Below, piece after piece: positions 1 to 12,000 of a stretch of 64,000 nt of DNA. The stretch's first letter is position 1, and the number at the start of each line of letters is the position of its first letter. The stretch covers positions 27,250,345 to 27,314,344 of the forward strand of contig OW203762.1 in NCBI GenBank assembly GCA_934045905.1. The letters run 5' to 3'. The notes below the pieces were generated by a model. It ran no database searches. It saw only the letters and a list, made by a program, of their open reading frames with translations, and was not told the DNA's origin. The stretch comes from Leuctra nigra. Its lineage: Eukaryota; Arthropoda; Insecta; Plecoptera; Leuctridae. Both the position numbers and the translations under genes were made by a program.

Positions 1-1026
1 AGCGTGAAAGGCAGATGCTTACACTCAGTCAGACAGCTGCGCCTCAAGAGCGAGCTCAACGACCTTGCCAGCTAAGGGATGAGAGGGATGGGGCGTAGGA
101 GGGGTGAAATCATGTAGAGGGAGAGTAGGATAAGCACAGGAATTAGGAAAAATGTGTTTGTATTTTCATTTTCAATCACGCTGCAGGCCAGAATGAATGT
201 TGAGCCGCGGGTGGAAAACGTGCATAAATTCGTGTTTTCTTATGATAGAAGTTGTCAGTTTTATCACAGAATGTTATTTAGTCCAAGCTACGATCACCAC
301 ACTTTACAGGGATCGGAAACTGTCTGACTAGCTGGCCATGTGCTTGGTCACCTTGAACACAACAATCATAGAACAGGCGGCTGTGATGTCGCTCTCGTTA
401 CACATGTCTTTATCTCCCGCCAGAACAGAATTCAAATATTCGACAATGCGCTATCATCTTTAGCAGCGGCAAGTTTGAGAAGCTCTTTCAAACCTGGCGG
501 CAATTGTGTGAATCAAATTAAAACACTCCAAAATCTAACTTTTTTTAAATTTCGCGGGTCACCGGCCGGAAGTAAACGGGTGCAGGAAGTAAATGGGTGC
601 AAATCGGCGGCCCAAGCACTGGGCCGCTATCATTTAGCATTGGTCTTATGGGAGTGACGTCACAATACGCAGACAGTTTCCGATCCCTGTAAAGTGTGGT
701 GATCGTAGGTCCAAGTGATTCTACATGACTAGTCACTTATTCTATCCTGTTTTCTCGAGTTCTTTTCAAGGACAAGTGCATACAGGTAACAGATGGTCAC
801 TCCATTCGAGCAACTGGTTAGAAGTGCCCCGTGTTTATTTACGTTGATTTTTTTTGGGGGGGGGGGCAATTACCTGATTCCGACCCGAGTATTTATGAGG
901 GGTGCCCGATTCCTGATTTTCGGACCCACCGACATCCCTAGTATCTACTTCTGTGCTCTATTATTTTTTTCTTTCATCTAAGATGTGGACCTAGTGACAT
1001 AAAGTGTTGTATTGTTTGTCTTGCAG
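1..1026. other. intronic or intergenic DNA with one MITE, no supported exon
   Basis: The first 80 bases are GC-rich and contain a short open frame in frame 1 that ends at a TAA at 76-78, but no homology can be recognised. Positions 288-708 are a MITE (listed separately). A run of 13 G at about 854-866 follows. The rest is most likely the intron upstream of the WD40 exon at 1027. Confidence 0.4.
288..708. mobile_element. MITE, copy 1 (TIR CTACGATCACCACACTTTAC)
   Basis: Positions 288-327 and the reverse complement of 669-708 match almost perfectly over about 40 bases, giving terminal inverted repeats that start CTACGATCACC. A 7-bp direct repeat GTCCAAG flanks the element (281-287 and 709-715), as expected for a target-site duplication. 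There is no coding capacity. A second copy lies at 2436-2861. The 7-8 bp duplication suggests a hAT- or P-like mobiliser; that part is inference. Confidence 0.8.
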
Positions 1027-3284
1027 TGTCGATGACAAGCTAGCTTCGGGGACATGCGACGGAGATCTGTTTCTGTGGTCGCTGGAAGACCTGTCGCTAA
1101 TGCATCAACTCCCAGGTATGGAAGGATTCCAAATCCGTACCATGATAATTCTGCAACTTGAGCATATTATTTATTTAAATTATACTTTAATAGCATCTTA
1201 ATTGTAATAATATTAATAATTATTTTTGTAATCGGCAGACCATTTCGATTAGATTGTGATTTAATTAACATATTGTTTGGAAGTGTTCACTTTCTAAGAT
1301 GTGCATGTCTTAAGATTAATGCCAAATAGAAATAAAATTCTAGAGCTAGGTAAAAGAGTGGATGGACTGGCAAGTCTAGGTAAAAGCAACAAGTGGCTAG
1401 TCACAATGTCAAACAATGGTGGGCTTTCAGTTTCATTGGAAACTTGCCTGGGGACCTATTTTTAAGATTGCTCGATACATTTTGCCATACCGATTCACAG
1501 CCTCCTGACGTTAGACTCAACAAAGTAATACACTGATTTGGCAGATTGAATCCTATTTCGTTCGGATGGATGGACGCTACTATGACATCACGCTCGATTA
1601 TACAAGCACTCGAACGATCTCGAAACTTGGGGTCATGTAGTTTTGCAAAAACTTTCAATTATGATCAAAGAGTGGCTTGGCTTTACTTGCCACTTTCTGC
1701 CAACTTGAAACTGATCTTTATGATTCTGCACAGGCCACCAGGGAGCTGTGAACGCAGTGAGTTTCAACCGCGACGGCAGCAAGCTGGTGTCCTGCGGAGA
1801 TGACGGCCTGTTCAGAGTTCTAGACGTAGCCACCAGAATGCATCTCTACAGCAAGACATTGGACCAAGAGCTGAAGTATGTTTCACTTCGGTTACTACTC
1901 ATTCAAGCGTTACTATGTAGAGATGTTAATTTTTTGAAAAAATCTGAATCGAAAAATTTCTGCATTATATTATACCTCTAGTTTCTACAACTGTTCTGGC
2001 TTACCGTAGTATCACTTTTACACACTCTTTGATATTTGTCATAGCCAAAGCATACACCGCACCACAGACTGGTAATCTCTGCTTGTTCATTCAGATGCTT
2101 AGCATGGGACGGACTTACTCTGCTGCTGGGCGGCAGTTTGGGACACGTACTGGTGTGGGATTTGGTTCAAGTACGTCTCATCGCCTCTCTCCAGGCACAC
2201 GACGGTACGTAACATCTGCATTCTTTAGTAGCCAAGTCCAGTTACCAAGTCTCCAGTGTGTAGTGTTGAGCGTTTGGGTAACATGGTCAAGATCTAAAGA
2301 GTCAAGTAACACATGGTCAGTATAGGGAGTATTCACGAGAACAACCTTCCGGTCTAGAGAATTTGTAATTCCTGTGAAACCACCATTTTGTTGAGATCTG
2401 ATGGTTCTTACCACATGTTTAGCTGCAGGTTTTATCTACGATCATCTCATCACACTTTACAGGGATTGGAAACTGTCTGCGCATTGTGACGTCATTCCCA
2501 TCAGACCCCTGCGCAAAGGACGCTTTTGGAGCTTTGCGCAGATGCGAAGTTGTTCATTTAGTTTGCCGCCTTATTCAAAAACTTTCCACTAGTCTCTTGC
2601 ACATTAAAATTATTAACATTTCTATGATATTATTTGATTAATAAATGAAGTAACTTATTTAACTATTATGTACCTTTATTCTCAAGCTTCGACTTATCGT
2701 GCCGTTCATCGCTATAAATTTAGTTTTTGACAGATGACAGTTTGACGTTTGAAATAGTTGCCTCTGAGAATATCCACCGCCTTCTTTCGTTGCATTGAAG
2801 GGGCGGTGAGAAGGACCTAGACTTGAGAGTTTCCAATCCCTGTAAATTGTGATGATCATAGTTTTTATTCCCTCGAGTTCTTATCATAAATTGGTTTATT
2901 TTTAAGTGTATTTCATTAATATTAGTACTTCGTCAACTTTGTTAATACATATAACATAATATATTGAAGTGTTAGTTTACTCTTTACCAGTCGTGAATTT
3001 ATATTAATTATTTGTTAGGTAAAGTATAGGTAAGAATATTTACTTAAGAAGTTCCCAAAATAATGAAGTATGTATTGATTTATTTTATTCAATAAAATCC
3101 CCATACCCGGTCCTCAGAATCAGTTTTAAGCTTGTTTGTGACGGTTAAGTTTATTTCAGGCCCAGTGTTGGCATTGGCGGCATCCCTTGACGGAAGTCTG
3201 GTTGTCACTGGTGGTTCAGACCGTCAAGTCAAGTGTTGGCGGCCGGCGGGAGAAACCAATGCAAGCAATACAGTACATCTGTGA
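1027..3284 (+). CDS. WD40-repeat protein, 3' part of gene (FAN/NSMAF-like), exons 1027-1115, 1734-1875, 2095-2204, 3160-3284
   Basis: Four exons with consensus GT-AG borders join in frame: phase 1 after 1115, phase 2 after 1875, phase 1 after 2204, stop TGA at 3282-3284. The joined frame encodes about 155 residues of consecutive WD40 blades. Diagnostic pieces are GTCDGDLFLWSLEDLS, GHQGAVNAVSFNRDGSKLVS, CLAWDGLTLLLGGSLGHVLV and the terminal TGGSDRQVKCW. The protein ends about nine residues after the last blade. This ending, and a CLAWDG-type blade just before it, recall the C-terminus of FAN/NSMAF, a BEACH-WD40 adaptor in TNF-receptor/neutral sphingomyelinase signalling. The BEACH part would lie left of the window, so the family name is inference while WD40 is secure. 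The exon at 2095 must run to 2204: stopping at the earlier GT at 2171 would break the phase. MITE copy 2 sits in the last intron. Confidence 0.85.
2436..2861. mobile_element. MITE, copy 2 (same family as 288-708)
   Basis: The element begins CTACGATCAT and ends ATGATCATAG. It shares the motif CACTTTACAGGGAT and the nearby GGAAACTGTCTG with copy 1, in inverted orientation at its two ends. The flanks GTTTTAT (2429-2435) and TTTTTAT (2862-2868) differ at one base and look like a 7-bp target duplication. It lies inside the last intron of the WD40 gene. Confidence 0.75.
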
Positions 3285-3372
3285 TCTAATATTAAGGACT
3301 GGTGAGAATCAATGGGAGCCGATAGGGAAGTCATGTCATTTAGATTTCAGAAGAAAAATATTATTTTGAAGA

Positions 3373-3735
3373 GGGCCGAGTAGTGAGCGTGAGTATTTTA
3401 ATCGATTTTTATCAATATCTTTTACCAATGTAATTGTTAACAAAATAGGGCTTTGTTCGAGTATTCAGAACAGTTCAATAAAAATAATTTCATAGTTTGG
3501 AATAAGTTATTAGTTTTATTTTGTCCAACAGATGTTTAGTGATTTTCGGGCACTAAACGTCTGTAGGACAAAGTAAATCTAATAAACCATTACAAGCTAT
3601 CTGCTATAGAATTATATCATTGAACTGTTCTGAATACTCGTATAAAGCCTTGTTTTGTTAATGGTAAGATATTGATAAAAATCGTCGAATCGATTAAAAA
3701 ACTCTTCAAGGTCAAACTCACTACCCAGCCGTCTT
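3373..3735. repeat. long imperfect fold-back repeat after the WD40 stop codon
   Basis: Two arms of about 170 bases are reverse complements around a centre near 3548 (TTTAGTGATTTTCGGGCACTAAA). Matching pieces include ATCGATTTTTATCAATAT with ATATTGATAAAAATCG, and GAGTATTCAGAACAGTTCAA with TTGAACTGTTCTGAATACTC. It begins about 90 bp after the WD40 stop, so the transcript may run into it. An AATAAA at about 3478-3483 lies in the left arm. Confidence 0.75.
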
Positions 3736-3739
3736 AAGA

Positions 3740-4903
3740 TTGCGACGTGCCTAAACTCGAAGATGGTATAACGATTTTCATGGGTCGAAGAAATCGTCAT
3801 TATTTGCTATATTTCATTTGCAAAAAGGTCTTCACGCCATTGTTAGGTACAAAGAAATGATGTCATAATTCTGAATTAAGCCACACCATTTTTCTCGTCA
3901 ACGTTTCCACGACATTTAAATTTGATTTTTATGAATGAAAATTTAAATTTTTTCGGTTAAAAACTGTGTCAATAATTTTTGCTGATATTTATGGAACAAG
4001 GTGTCATGAAACTTCTCAAGTTAGTATTCACTTTTAACTTTTTCAAGTTTTAAATAATCTGAAACGGGAGAGTGTGAAGGTGTCTTGAGGATGGGACCCC
4101 TATTCCTGAAAAAGTGAGAAAAAAAGTGAAAAACTTGTTATCAACCAATGAGAATATAGCAGGTTAGTAATACCATTGGTTATTATGTACAGAATTTCTC
4201 ACTATTTTTTCTCATACTCACTCTCACTTTTTTCATGAATAGGCAATTTTTGTTTATTTTTATTTGTGTAAGAATGTAATAATTGTACCTAGTAGCCTAC
4301 ACACCTTTCAAAAATACCTATCTAAGGGAAACTTTTATTACGTACGTATTTAGTTCATAAGCTACCTACACAAAGGTAGTTAATAGGGCATTGGACAAAG
4401 TGAATTTACTGGTTTGATATGGTTTTAACATTTATTTTTTTTCACATTTTTATATATTTTTTTGAAAAAATTGTGATTTTGTAAAAATTTATGTTTTAGA
4501 AAATCTGTAAGTATGTAACTCATAATTGTACACACACAGTGAGTAGGTAGTAATGTCGCCGGTGTAGAGTGTAGGTAGTAGGTACCTCAAGAGAATAGCT
4601 GTCCTAAATAAAACGGATTGGTCTAACTCTAATAATCCTAATTATGTTAAACTAGTCATGCTATCCCAAGTTACTACATAGCGGATGGCAAGGCGATCGA
4701 AGGCCTTGGGTAGAAGGGAGAGTTATAGAGGTGCTGCAAAGCGACATCACTTTTACTACATATTTTAATAAATTTTATAATGCTTACCTCGAAACTTGGA
4801 AAATAAACAAAGATGCTAATTTTTAAAATGTTATATCAATCATTTGAACCATTGTTGCCTTATTTTGGCTACCACCAATCAATCATTCCATCATGCCAAT
4901 ATT
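3740..4903. other. intergenic DNA, one small MITE, no gene seen
   Basis: AT-rich sequence without a plausible coding frame. Positions 4099-4243 form a small inverted-repeat element: CCTATTCCTGAAAAAGTGAG at the left matches the reverse complement of the right end, TCACTTTTTTCATGAATAGG. Nothing else is recognisable. Confidence 0.5.
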
Positions 4904-5193
4904 TACTAGGAAAACGCTCTGTGTAACGCCTTGATGAGCGAGCACGGATACGCGCAACACCTTGAATCGAAATTCTGTCTATCAAAAATGTCATTAAAAT
5001 TCAATAATTCTAGAATTTCGTCACAGACTTGAATAAAAATCTCAAAAAATTCCTTAAATATTGGTCCAAATATACATGCAAAGTTTTAAGATGATCAAAG
5101 AACCTTTATGATTGAACGACTCCTAGTTAATTTTCAAAAATCACAGGACCTCCTTCAAAAAATATACCTGGGACCACTCATGTGATATTAGTA

Positions 5194-5363
5194 GGTTTGT
5201 TCGTCGGGGTGTTGTAACCTGCTCAGAGCAGGCGGAAGTACGTCACTGAATATGTTAGGTGCATGAATTACGAATCAAAACTCGACGGATAGGTATAAGT
5301 AAACTTTTCCGTGACGACTTATTGTGTGTTCCGAACAGGTTAGAACACCCCGACGAACAGACC
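5194..5363. mobile_element. small MITE nested in R1 copy A
   Basis: TIRs GGTTTGTTCGTCGGGGTGTT (left) and AACACCCCGACGAACAGACC (right) bound about 170 bp, flanked by TA on both sides. The inverted R1 relative near 17160-17220 reads straight through the corresponding site without the insertion, so an empty site is visible in the same window. Confidence 0.7.
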
Positions 5364-5950
5364 TAGTGTGTGTAGTACACAATATTAGATCGATCTGTTG
5401 AACGGTCATATCAGTTTCATATGCGTTTGAAAGTTTCTGCTCTAACTACCTTTGAAGAGTCGAAGTTGCCGTGATCAACATTTTTGAGATTTTGACAGCC
5501 AACACGCAAAATGTCCGTAAAATGTCAATAACTTTTGGATTTAAACACAGAGTAGCCTAAAAATTTTCAAAAATACAGATAATGTTGGTCCCAATGACCA
5601 TGCAAAGTTTTAAGTTGATTGGTAAACTTTTCCGTGACGACTTATTGTGTGTTCCGAACAGGTTAGAACACCCCGACGAACAGACCTAGTGTGTGTAGTA
5701 CACAATATTAGATCGATCTGTTGAACGGTCATATCAGTTTCATATGCGTTTGAAAGTTTCTGCTCTAACTACCTTTGAAGAGTCGAAGTTGCCGTGATCA
5801 ACATTTTTGAGATTTTGACAGCCAACACGCAAAATGTCCGTAAAATGTCATGTCAATAACTTTTGGATTTAAACACAGAGTAGCCTAAAAATTTTCAAAA
5901 ATACAGATAATGTTGGTCCCAATGACCATGCAAAGTTTTAAGTTGATTGG
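5300..5950. repeat. tandem duplication, unit 323 bp (two copies)
   Basis: The segment 5300-5622 is repeated directly at 5623-5950 with near identity. The only obvious difference is a 5-bp insertion (ATGTC) in the second copy, around 5850. The left breakpoint lies inside the nested MITE at 5194-5363, so only its right part is duplicated. Confidence 0.9.
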
Positions 5951-7191
5951 TCAAACGGTTCTAGTTTAAATTTCAAAAGCATATGAAATAATGTTTTAAA
6001 TTTAAACCAATGGGAGGATTTGGCTACAACTTTGTAAGATTGGGGACAATGTTGGTCGTAATGACTTATCAAAATTTCAAATTGATCGGACTAACCAATC
6101 GAAAGATAATTTTTTAAAATTTGAACCAATCACAGGATCTCTTTCAAAAACGATTCCGGGGACCGCATAGATTGCGTTGGTACAATGGTTGGTACCTATG
6201 TGTGCAAAATTTCAAATCGTTTGGTTGTGTGGTTTGACTTGGGCAGTGCAGGCAAAGAAAACAAAAAAACACAGAGAAAGTGCCATAAGAGTAGGTACCT
6301 ACTGTGGTGACGCTCGCTCAATTATTGGATTTTGAAGTAGTACGTACCTAGGTTAGTACCAGTACCGGTAGGTAGGTACTACCTCATAAAGCTTTACAGC
6401 TTGGATAATTAAGCGAGCGTTACTACGGGACTCTTATGCCTCTTTCTCTGTGTTTTTTTTTCGCACCATATTGGCCGCACCGATTGACCAATCGAGCTGA
6501 AATTTTGATCATACACTAATATCATTCTAATTTCGGCCTGGAATGTATTTTCAGCAATATTCAAATCAAAAAGTTGATTATTTTTATTTATTACCCATTT
6601 GGGTGCGACACCCTGCTGAGTTTATTACCCAAGTCGGATCCTGTCTACTCCACCCCTCCACTAATGACCAGTCAGCCCCAACCATTAAGAAAAAGGTTGT
6701 TAGACAGGGGGTCAATAATTTGCAACGCGTATCAGTGCTCGCTTATCAACGCTTTACAATGAGCGTTTTCCTAATTAGTAATACTTACCTTCTTACTTAC
6801 TTTCTCTAGGAAACCTGATTTATTTAGTTGGCAATGTCGTTTTCATAAAATGTACCATACCACGATAATACAATTCAATTTTTTCCTAAAAATTAAAATA
6901 TTGGAAATCGAACAAATTTACGAAATCGAATTTAAGCACCAATCTTCCAGCCAATCACAGCGCTCGATCGAAGGACTGAGTTCTTGAGTCCACTCGATCT
7001 CCGCCAGATGGCGGACAGCCGGTTCCACCGCCTAAACCAGGTCATCGCAACCACTTCCACAATGTTAAATCAGTAATCCGCCATGTTTGTCTCCCACATA
7101 GAGGGAAATAGCGGCAAAATTCAAACGGTAATATGGAAACTATGTTACCAAGGAATATTTAAATTGAAATCAGTAATACGAATGCAATACA

Positions 7192-7874
7192 TTAAGGGGA
7201 ATGTACACTGAATTTTGTATCTCAGCTAATATAAGTGGCACAACCTTCAGATTTTAGAATCAAATAACAACTTACTCAAAAAAATAAAAATTCAACCAAA
7301 AATTTTTTTGGACAAATTTTATGGATTTTATTTAGTTTTTATGCATAAAAACATACATCCACCAAATTTGCTAATCCTTTTTTGAATTTCAAAATACAAA
7401 GAACTACAATTTTTTTTAGTTACCAGAGGCACACTGAATAAAACAACGTGGAGTTTTTCTGATAAATTTACTTATTTTAGGAGTTAAAATTTGTTGAATA
7501 CGTACATTTCTGATTTTACTACTTTTACCTATTAATTTGACATATTTAGTGCTATTATTTTTTTAAAATTTATTCAAACATTTTTAACTGATAAAATAAG
7601 TAAATTTATTTGAAAAACTCCACGTTGTTTTATGCAGTGTGCCTCTGGTAACTAAAATAAAAAAATAATTTTTTGTATTTTGAAATACCAAAAAAGGAGT
7701 AGCAAATTTGGTGAATGTATGATTTTAAGCAAAAAACTAAATAAAATCCATAAAATTTGTCAAAAAAAGTTTTTTTTTTTTTTTTTTTTGAGTAAGTTGT
7801 TATTTGATTCTAAAGTTTGAAGGTTGTGCCAGTTATATTAGCTGAGTCCAAAATTCATTGTACATTCCCCTTAA
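7192..7874. mobile_element. long-arm fold-back MITE flanked by TTAA
   Basis: Arms of about 300 bp are inverted copies: the left starts TTAAGGGGAATGTACA and the right ends TGTACATTCCCCTTAA. The shared motif CTCCACGTTGTTTTA and its complement lie near the centre. TTAA borders both ends, which fits a piggyBac-type target; a TA target of the Tc1/mariner type is an alternative reading. A T-rich run at 7769-7790 sits in the right arm. No coding frame. Confidence 0.8.
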
Positions 7875-7879
7875 TAATA

Positions 7880-9060
7880 AAATATTATACAAACGGCAAA
7901 AGTGAAAATTATGAATGTATTTACAGTATTTAGGAAAATATTCATAATTGAATAAAAAATTAAGAAATGTAACATTTATTTTCCGTTATAAATACTTCGA
8001 AATTTTCATAAATATTTAGAAATTTATTGGAAGCATACCAAACCAACACCTCAATGTAATTTGGGGAAAAAGGATGTTCGATCACACTGGACAACAAAAT
8101 AAACAGTGAATAATTGTCTTTGATAATGTATGGCGATTTAATCAAATCGAATGCCGAGATAAAAAATAATCATCACCACTCTTACAAAATATTTTTACAT
8201 CGGACTATACTAGAAAATTATGTCAATAATATAGGTAATTATGACAAATAAAATATTAATGGGTAGTAATAATGTGTTCCACTCGACACATCAAAGACAA
8301 TCGCAATGAATGAAATATAATTATGCAATGTTCACAATACCATCAATTTTAAAACATCACTTTCGAACTAAGAAGTAAAACAATCATGTTGGTAAAAGTT
8401 AGTTTGACTTGACACCCTGTAGAAAATAATGCTATATCTATTATCTACACTATAACTTCTGGTATAACTCTAAGGTATAACCTTAGAAAGGAGTTACCTA
8501 CCAGAAAAAGTTATACGTACAAAGGGATTGATATATCATCAGGATACCTATCCAATCGCTCAGTCGACACTCGACAGAAAATTACACCACAATCACAATA
8601 TTTAGGTAAGAAATATTGGTAACAATTATTATGTTCGATTAGTCACCTTGTAAAAAATCACACCAAATTCACAGTACCTATATAATATAGGTAATTGGAA
8701 ACAAATAGTATTGGTAGTAATAATTTGTTCCATAAGTCACCTTCTAGAAAATCACTCTCAAAACAACTTATAATAATTTAACATTCATAAAGAATGTAAA
8801 CAAGAAAACCTATGCAAACATGAATCTAGATAAATGATGAGGATATGAACAATGCAGAAGACACCATAGAAAATTACATTTCATAAAAATAAGTAGGTAT
8901 CACAAACTAGTACATCATGTCTGTAGCAGGGAGAGATGTATAGTGATGCATGAAAAACCAATTACCTAGCATGATGGTTCACATGATGAATCATAATGAT
9001 GATGTCACAAACTAAAATACTCAGTCGTCCTTGTCGTAACTAATAGGTAGGTAACAACAA
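7880..9060. other. 3' non-coding part of the P-element
   Basis: AT-rich sequence between the fold-back MITE and the transposase stop codon. Degenerate blocks such as GGTAGTAATAATKTGTTCCA followed by CACCTTSTAGAAAAT recur two or three times between 8200 and 8760. This looks like an old diverged tandem repeat. No gene is seen. Confidence 0.4.
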
Positions 9061-9066
9061 ACATGG

Positions 9067-12000
9067 CTAATACTCATATCTGGTAATCGTCGCATTACCA
9101 CCTGGTACGCTAACATCATCATAAGAGATTGAAATTCGATTTGCACTCTTTGAACCGAATGCCTTCTTCCTACGAGACACCTTTGCCTTTTCTTTAATGT
9201 CCGTTGACTGCATGTGCAATCTCACGCGAATGAACTGCTTGATGACAAACGTTAGGGCTTTGCAATCTTCTGAACACTTTAGCAAGATAACATGGGGTGA
9301 ATTTATATCTGTGATTTTACATAGAGTATGGGATAATAGGTGTTTATGGTTCTTACAAAACTTCAGGTGATGTGCTGTTATTTGTTCAATAAGCTTAACA
9401 TACTGGAACATATTGTGGGATGGGTAAGTTTGATTTCCTTTACTTCTTTTGTCGATGATGACCTCCTCCCTCCTGGCAATTACCGACTTTCTTCTTACGC
9501 CAGACTGAATGAAGAGTTTCTCGCAGTCAGAAGAACATAGCTGGTTCCGTAGGCGAACAGTTCGAAGTACTGCTCCCAGCAAGTTGTTCAGTGCATTTTC
9601 TTCAGCAGCATCGCCATTGAACGGTGTATCATCAATCCGAACTCCGTATCTAGGCATGGGGCAGCACAAGCCTACATCTGCCGATGAACTTGATGACTTG
9701 TTTTTATTTGCATTGGAAAACAATGCTACGTAATGTTTTGCTCCATCATTGTCGTAGTTGCTGGACGTTTCTGAATGCTTTTCTATAAACTGTGACACCG
9801 TAATCAGTTTCAGTGCATGAATAGCTTGCAAACAACTTGGATGGTTATTTCCATGCCTACGTAGCACAGAGAATAAACTCTCCAAGCAGTCTTGATTCAC
9901 CCGAGACGTAAGAAAGTAATTGTATCCCTCTTTAAATAAACATCTCTGCAAAGAAATTAGATTATTCGTGGACAGAATAAATCCAGACTGAACAGGCTTC
10001 CAACGACCGTCCCCAATCTTCACCTCTTTCATCAGTTTAATTGTGTCTTGCAGTTTTTTCATTTGAACATACCTTTTCTTCCTTGTTATTGCCGTTTTCT
10101 GGGCCCGACTGTTCATTACGTCGAACCACGTACGGATGTGACGTAAAAACCAAGCCGTGGCCAACGCCTTTCGACTCATCAGGTTCAATGATACGAGTGT
10201 CTCTAGCGCAGATGCCACATTAACTGAAAAAATGTCTGTTGCCATCGACACCTTCATCTTTTCAAATTGGTTTGGGTCTAAGTGCCGATCTGTCAGTTTT
10301 GGCGCCAATTTGAAATTGTTTTGCTTTTCTAGTTCAAGGAGTTGTTTCAGATACTTCACCTTCACTTTGGAATATGGCAGCTTCTCCTCCTGAACAGTAG
10401 AAGCAGGCAACGTAATTTTATGGGAAATTAGTGCCTGCTTCAGGTTTTTGAGAAGGTGGGGCACATCGGCAAACATGAAGAATGGTTTATCTTCATGCAC
10501 AGGATGATTTACAACAAACTTTGTACAGAAACGTCCATTGTACAATCCAAAACCTTTCCATATCGCCTGGTTCTTGGGGCCCATATCACTTGTTATGCCT
10601 CGTACATTGTAACCGGCTTCTTCGACAGCCTGAACAGATTCCTTGATGAAATCAGTTAGGCTGTCGTCCCGATTGGTTTTTGTAAGCAAGTGATACCCAA
10701 CCACTTGCTTCCAGTTGCTGTTTATACCTCTCACCATCACAACTAGCAACTGTGACGCCAAATCCTCATCAGTTGCAGCCGACCCCAACGTGCTGTTGCC
10801 AACATAAAGTTGCATGTTATGGGCCAACTCCAAGCCTTGGGCCACCTCCATCTCATCAAGGACTAGCATGCAATCTTTCTCTCTGGCATGGCATGACTTC
10901 GATTTAATTTGCAAATAAAATAAAATGTCCCTCAACAAGCCAGGGCTGAAATCCGCCTTTTGAAGCTTGCGGCATATTGTGCTGTAGGATGGCAATGGAT
11001 ACCCTCTCTGAACTAGGAACTTGTATCCTTTCCATCCTACAGCATACCTAATCTGAAGGGCTTCTTTTATCATCTCTGGGGAATACTCAGATACTTTTTT
11101 GCCGCTTAATAAAAACTTCCGATGGTTTTCACTTAAAAATCCCAACCTTTTGTTCACATTTGCACGTAAATTCACATTCTCCTTTCTTGACTGCGCCAGT
11201 TGTTTCTGCAGCCTCCAGATGTTACGTTGGAGACGCTTCTTCTCTAAATCACCATCACGGTCTGCAGTAGCGACTTCACTGGGGTCACAGGCCTCAGCAG
11301 TTGACGATGCAAGGCTGATAGAGACGACGGTCTCCTCCAAATCCCCGTCATGGTCTGAAGTAGCGTCTTCACTGGGGTCACAGGCCTTGGCAGTTGATGA
11401 TGTAAGGCTGTTAGAGATGACGGTCTCCTCCCGAGATGCATGTGGAACATCAGTAGCAAGAGTGGGAAGGTCATCCTAAAATTTAGAAGTGGATTAAAAT
11501 CAAAATAAAACTAATGTACCTAATTAATTAATTAATTAATTACTAAACCAAGCAAATCCCAAGACATGTAACACCCTTATTAAAAGTCTATGAACTTTTA
11601 GCTACACAAAAGCTTTGACTTCGACACTAGTACCTGTGCTTCATTTTTCTAAGCATTCATGATGTTTCAAGTCCATATGAACAAGACATTCTACGAAAGT
11701 AGGTAGGTAGGTAGGATGCATTAACATTTACTGCAGTGCAGACCTCTATGTTGATTAATTAGTAATAAAGTATGTACTCACCACAACTTCTGAAACAACA
11801 TCATCTTCCTCTGTGTACTCCCACTCCGTGACCGACCAGTTGGCAGTGCTGTATACAGGAACCGTGTCGCTAGTGGCGGCCTTGGCATAATGATGATCCT
11901 GCGGCACATCATTGCCACTTTCTTCTGGAGACAACTGTGAAAGCAATAAAACTAGGTACAAAAATACTCTCAGAGTAGGTAGTTATTCCCATTGTTATCA

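Larger units (their letters stand above)
4904..6781. mobile_element. non-coding TIR element, family R1, copy A
   Basis: The left end reads TTACTAGGAAAACGCTC, then GATGAGCGAGCAC shortly after. The right end is its inverted counterpart: GTGCTCGCTTATCAACG, then GAGCGTTTTCCTAATTAGTAA. This gives imperfect TIRs of about 50 bp around 1.9 kb of AT-rich DNA with no transposase. Inside are a nested inverted-repeat element (5194-5363) and a 323-bp tandem duplication (5300-5950). Related sequence occurs inverted at about 16680-17880, and end-like fragments at about 12480 and 21030. The superfamily is not identified. Confidence 0.65.

Noticed and set aside
1..80. Possible coding exon at the left edge (frame 1 open to TAA at 76)
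   Set aside because: Too short, no recognisable homology and no splice consensus that fits the phase-2 entry needed by the exon at 1027.
6543..6809. 88-codon plus-strand frame at the right end of R1 copy A
   Set aside because: It overlaps the TIR, has no motifs, and is not preserved in the inverted R1 relative.
9340..11479. Plus-strand frames of 60-126 codons opposite the transposase
   Set aside because: Antisense to the intact 802-codon exon, without motifs or consistent codon usage.
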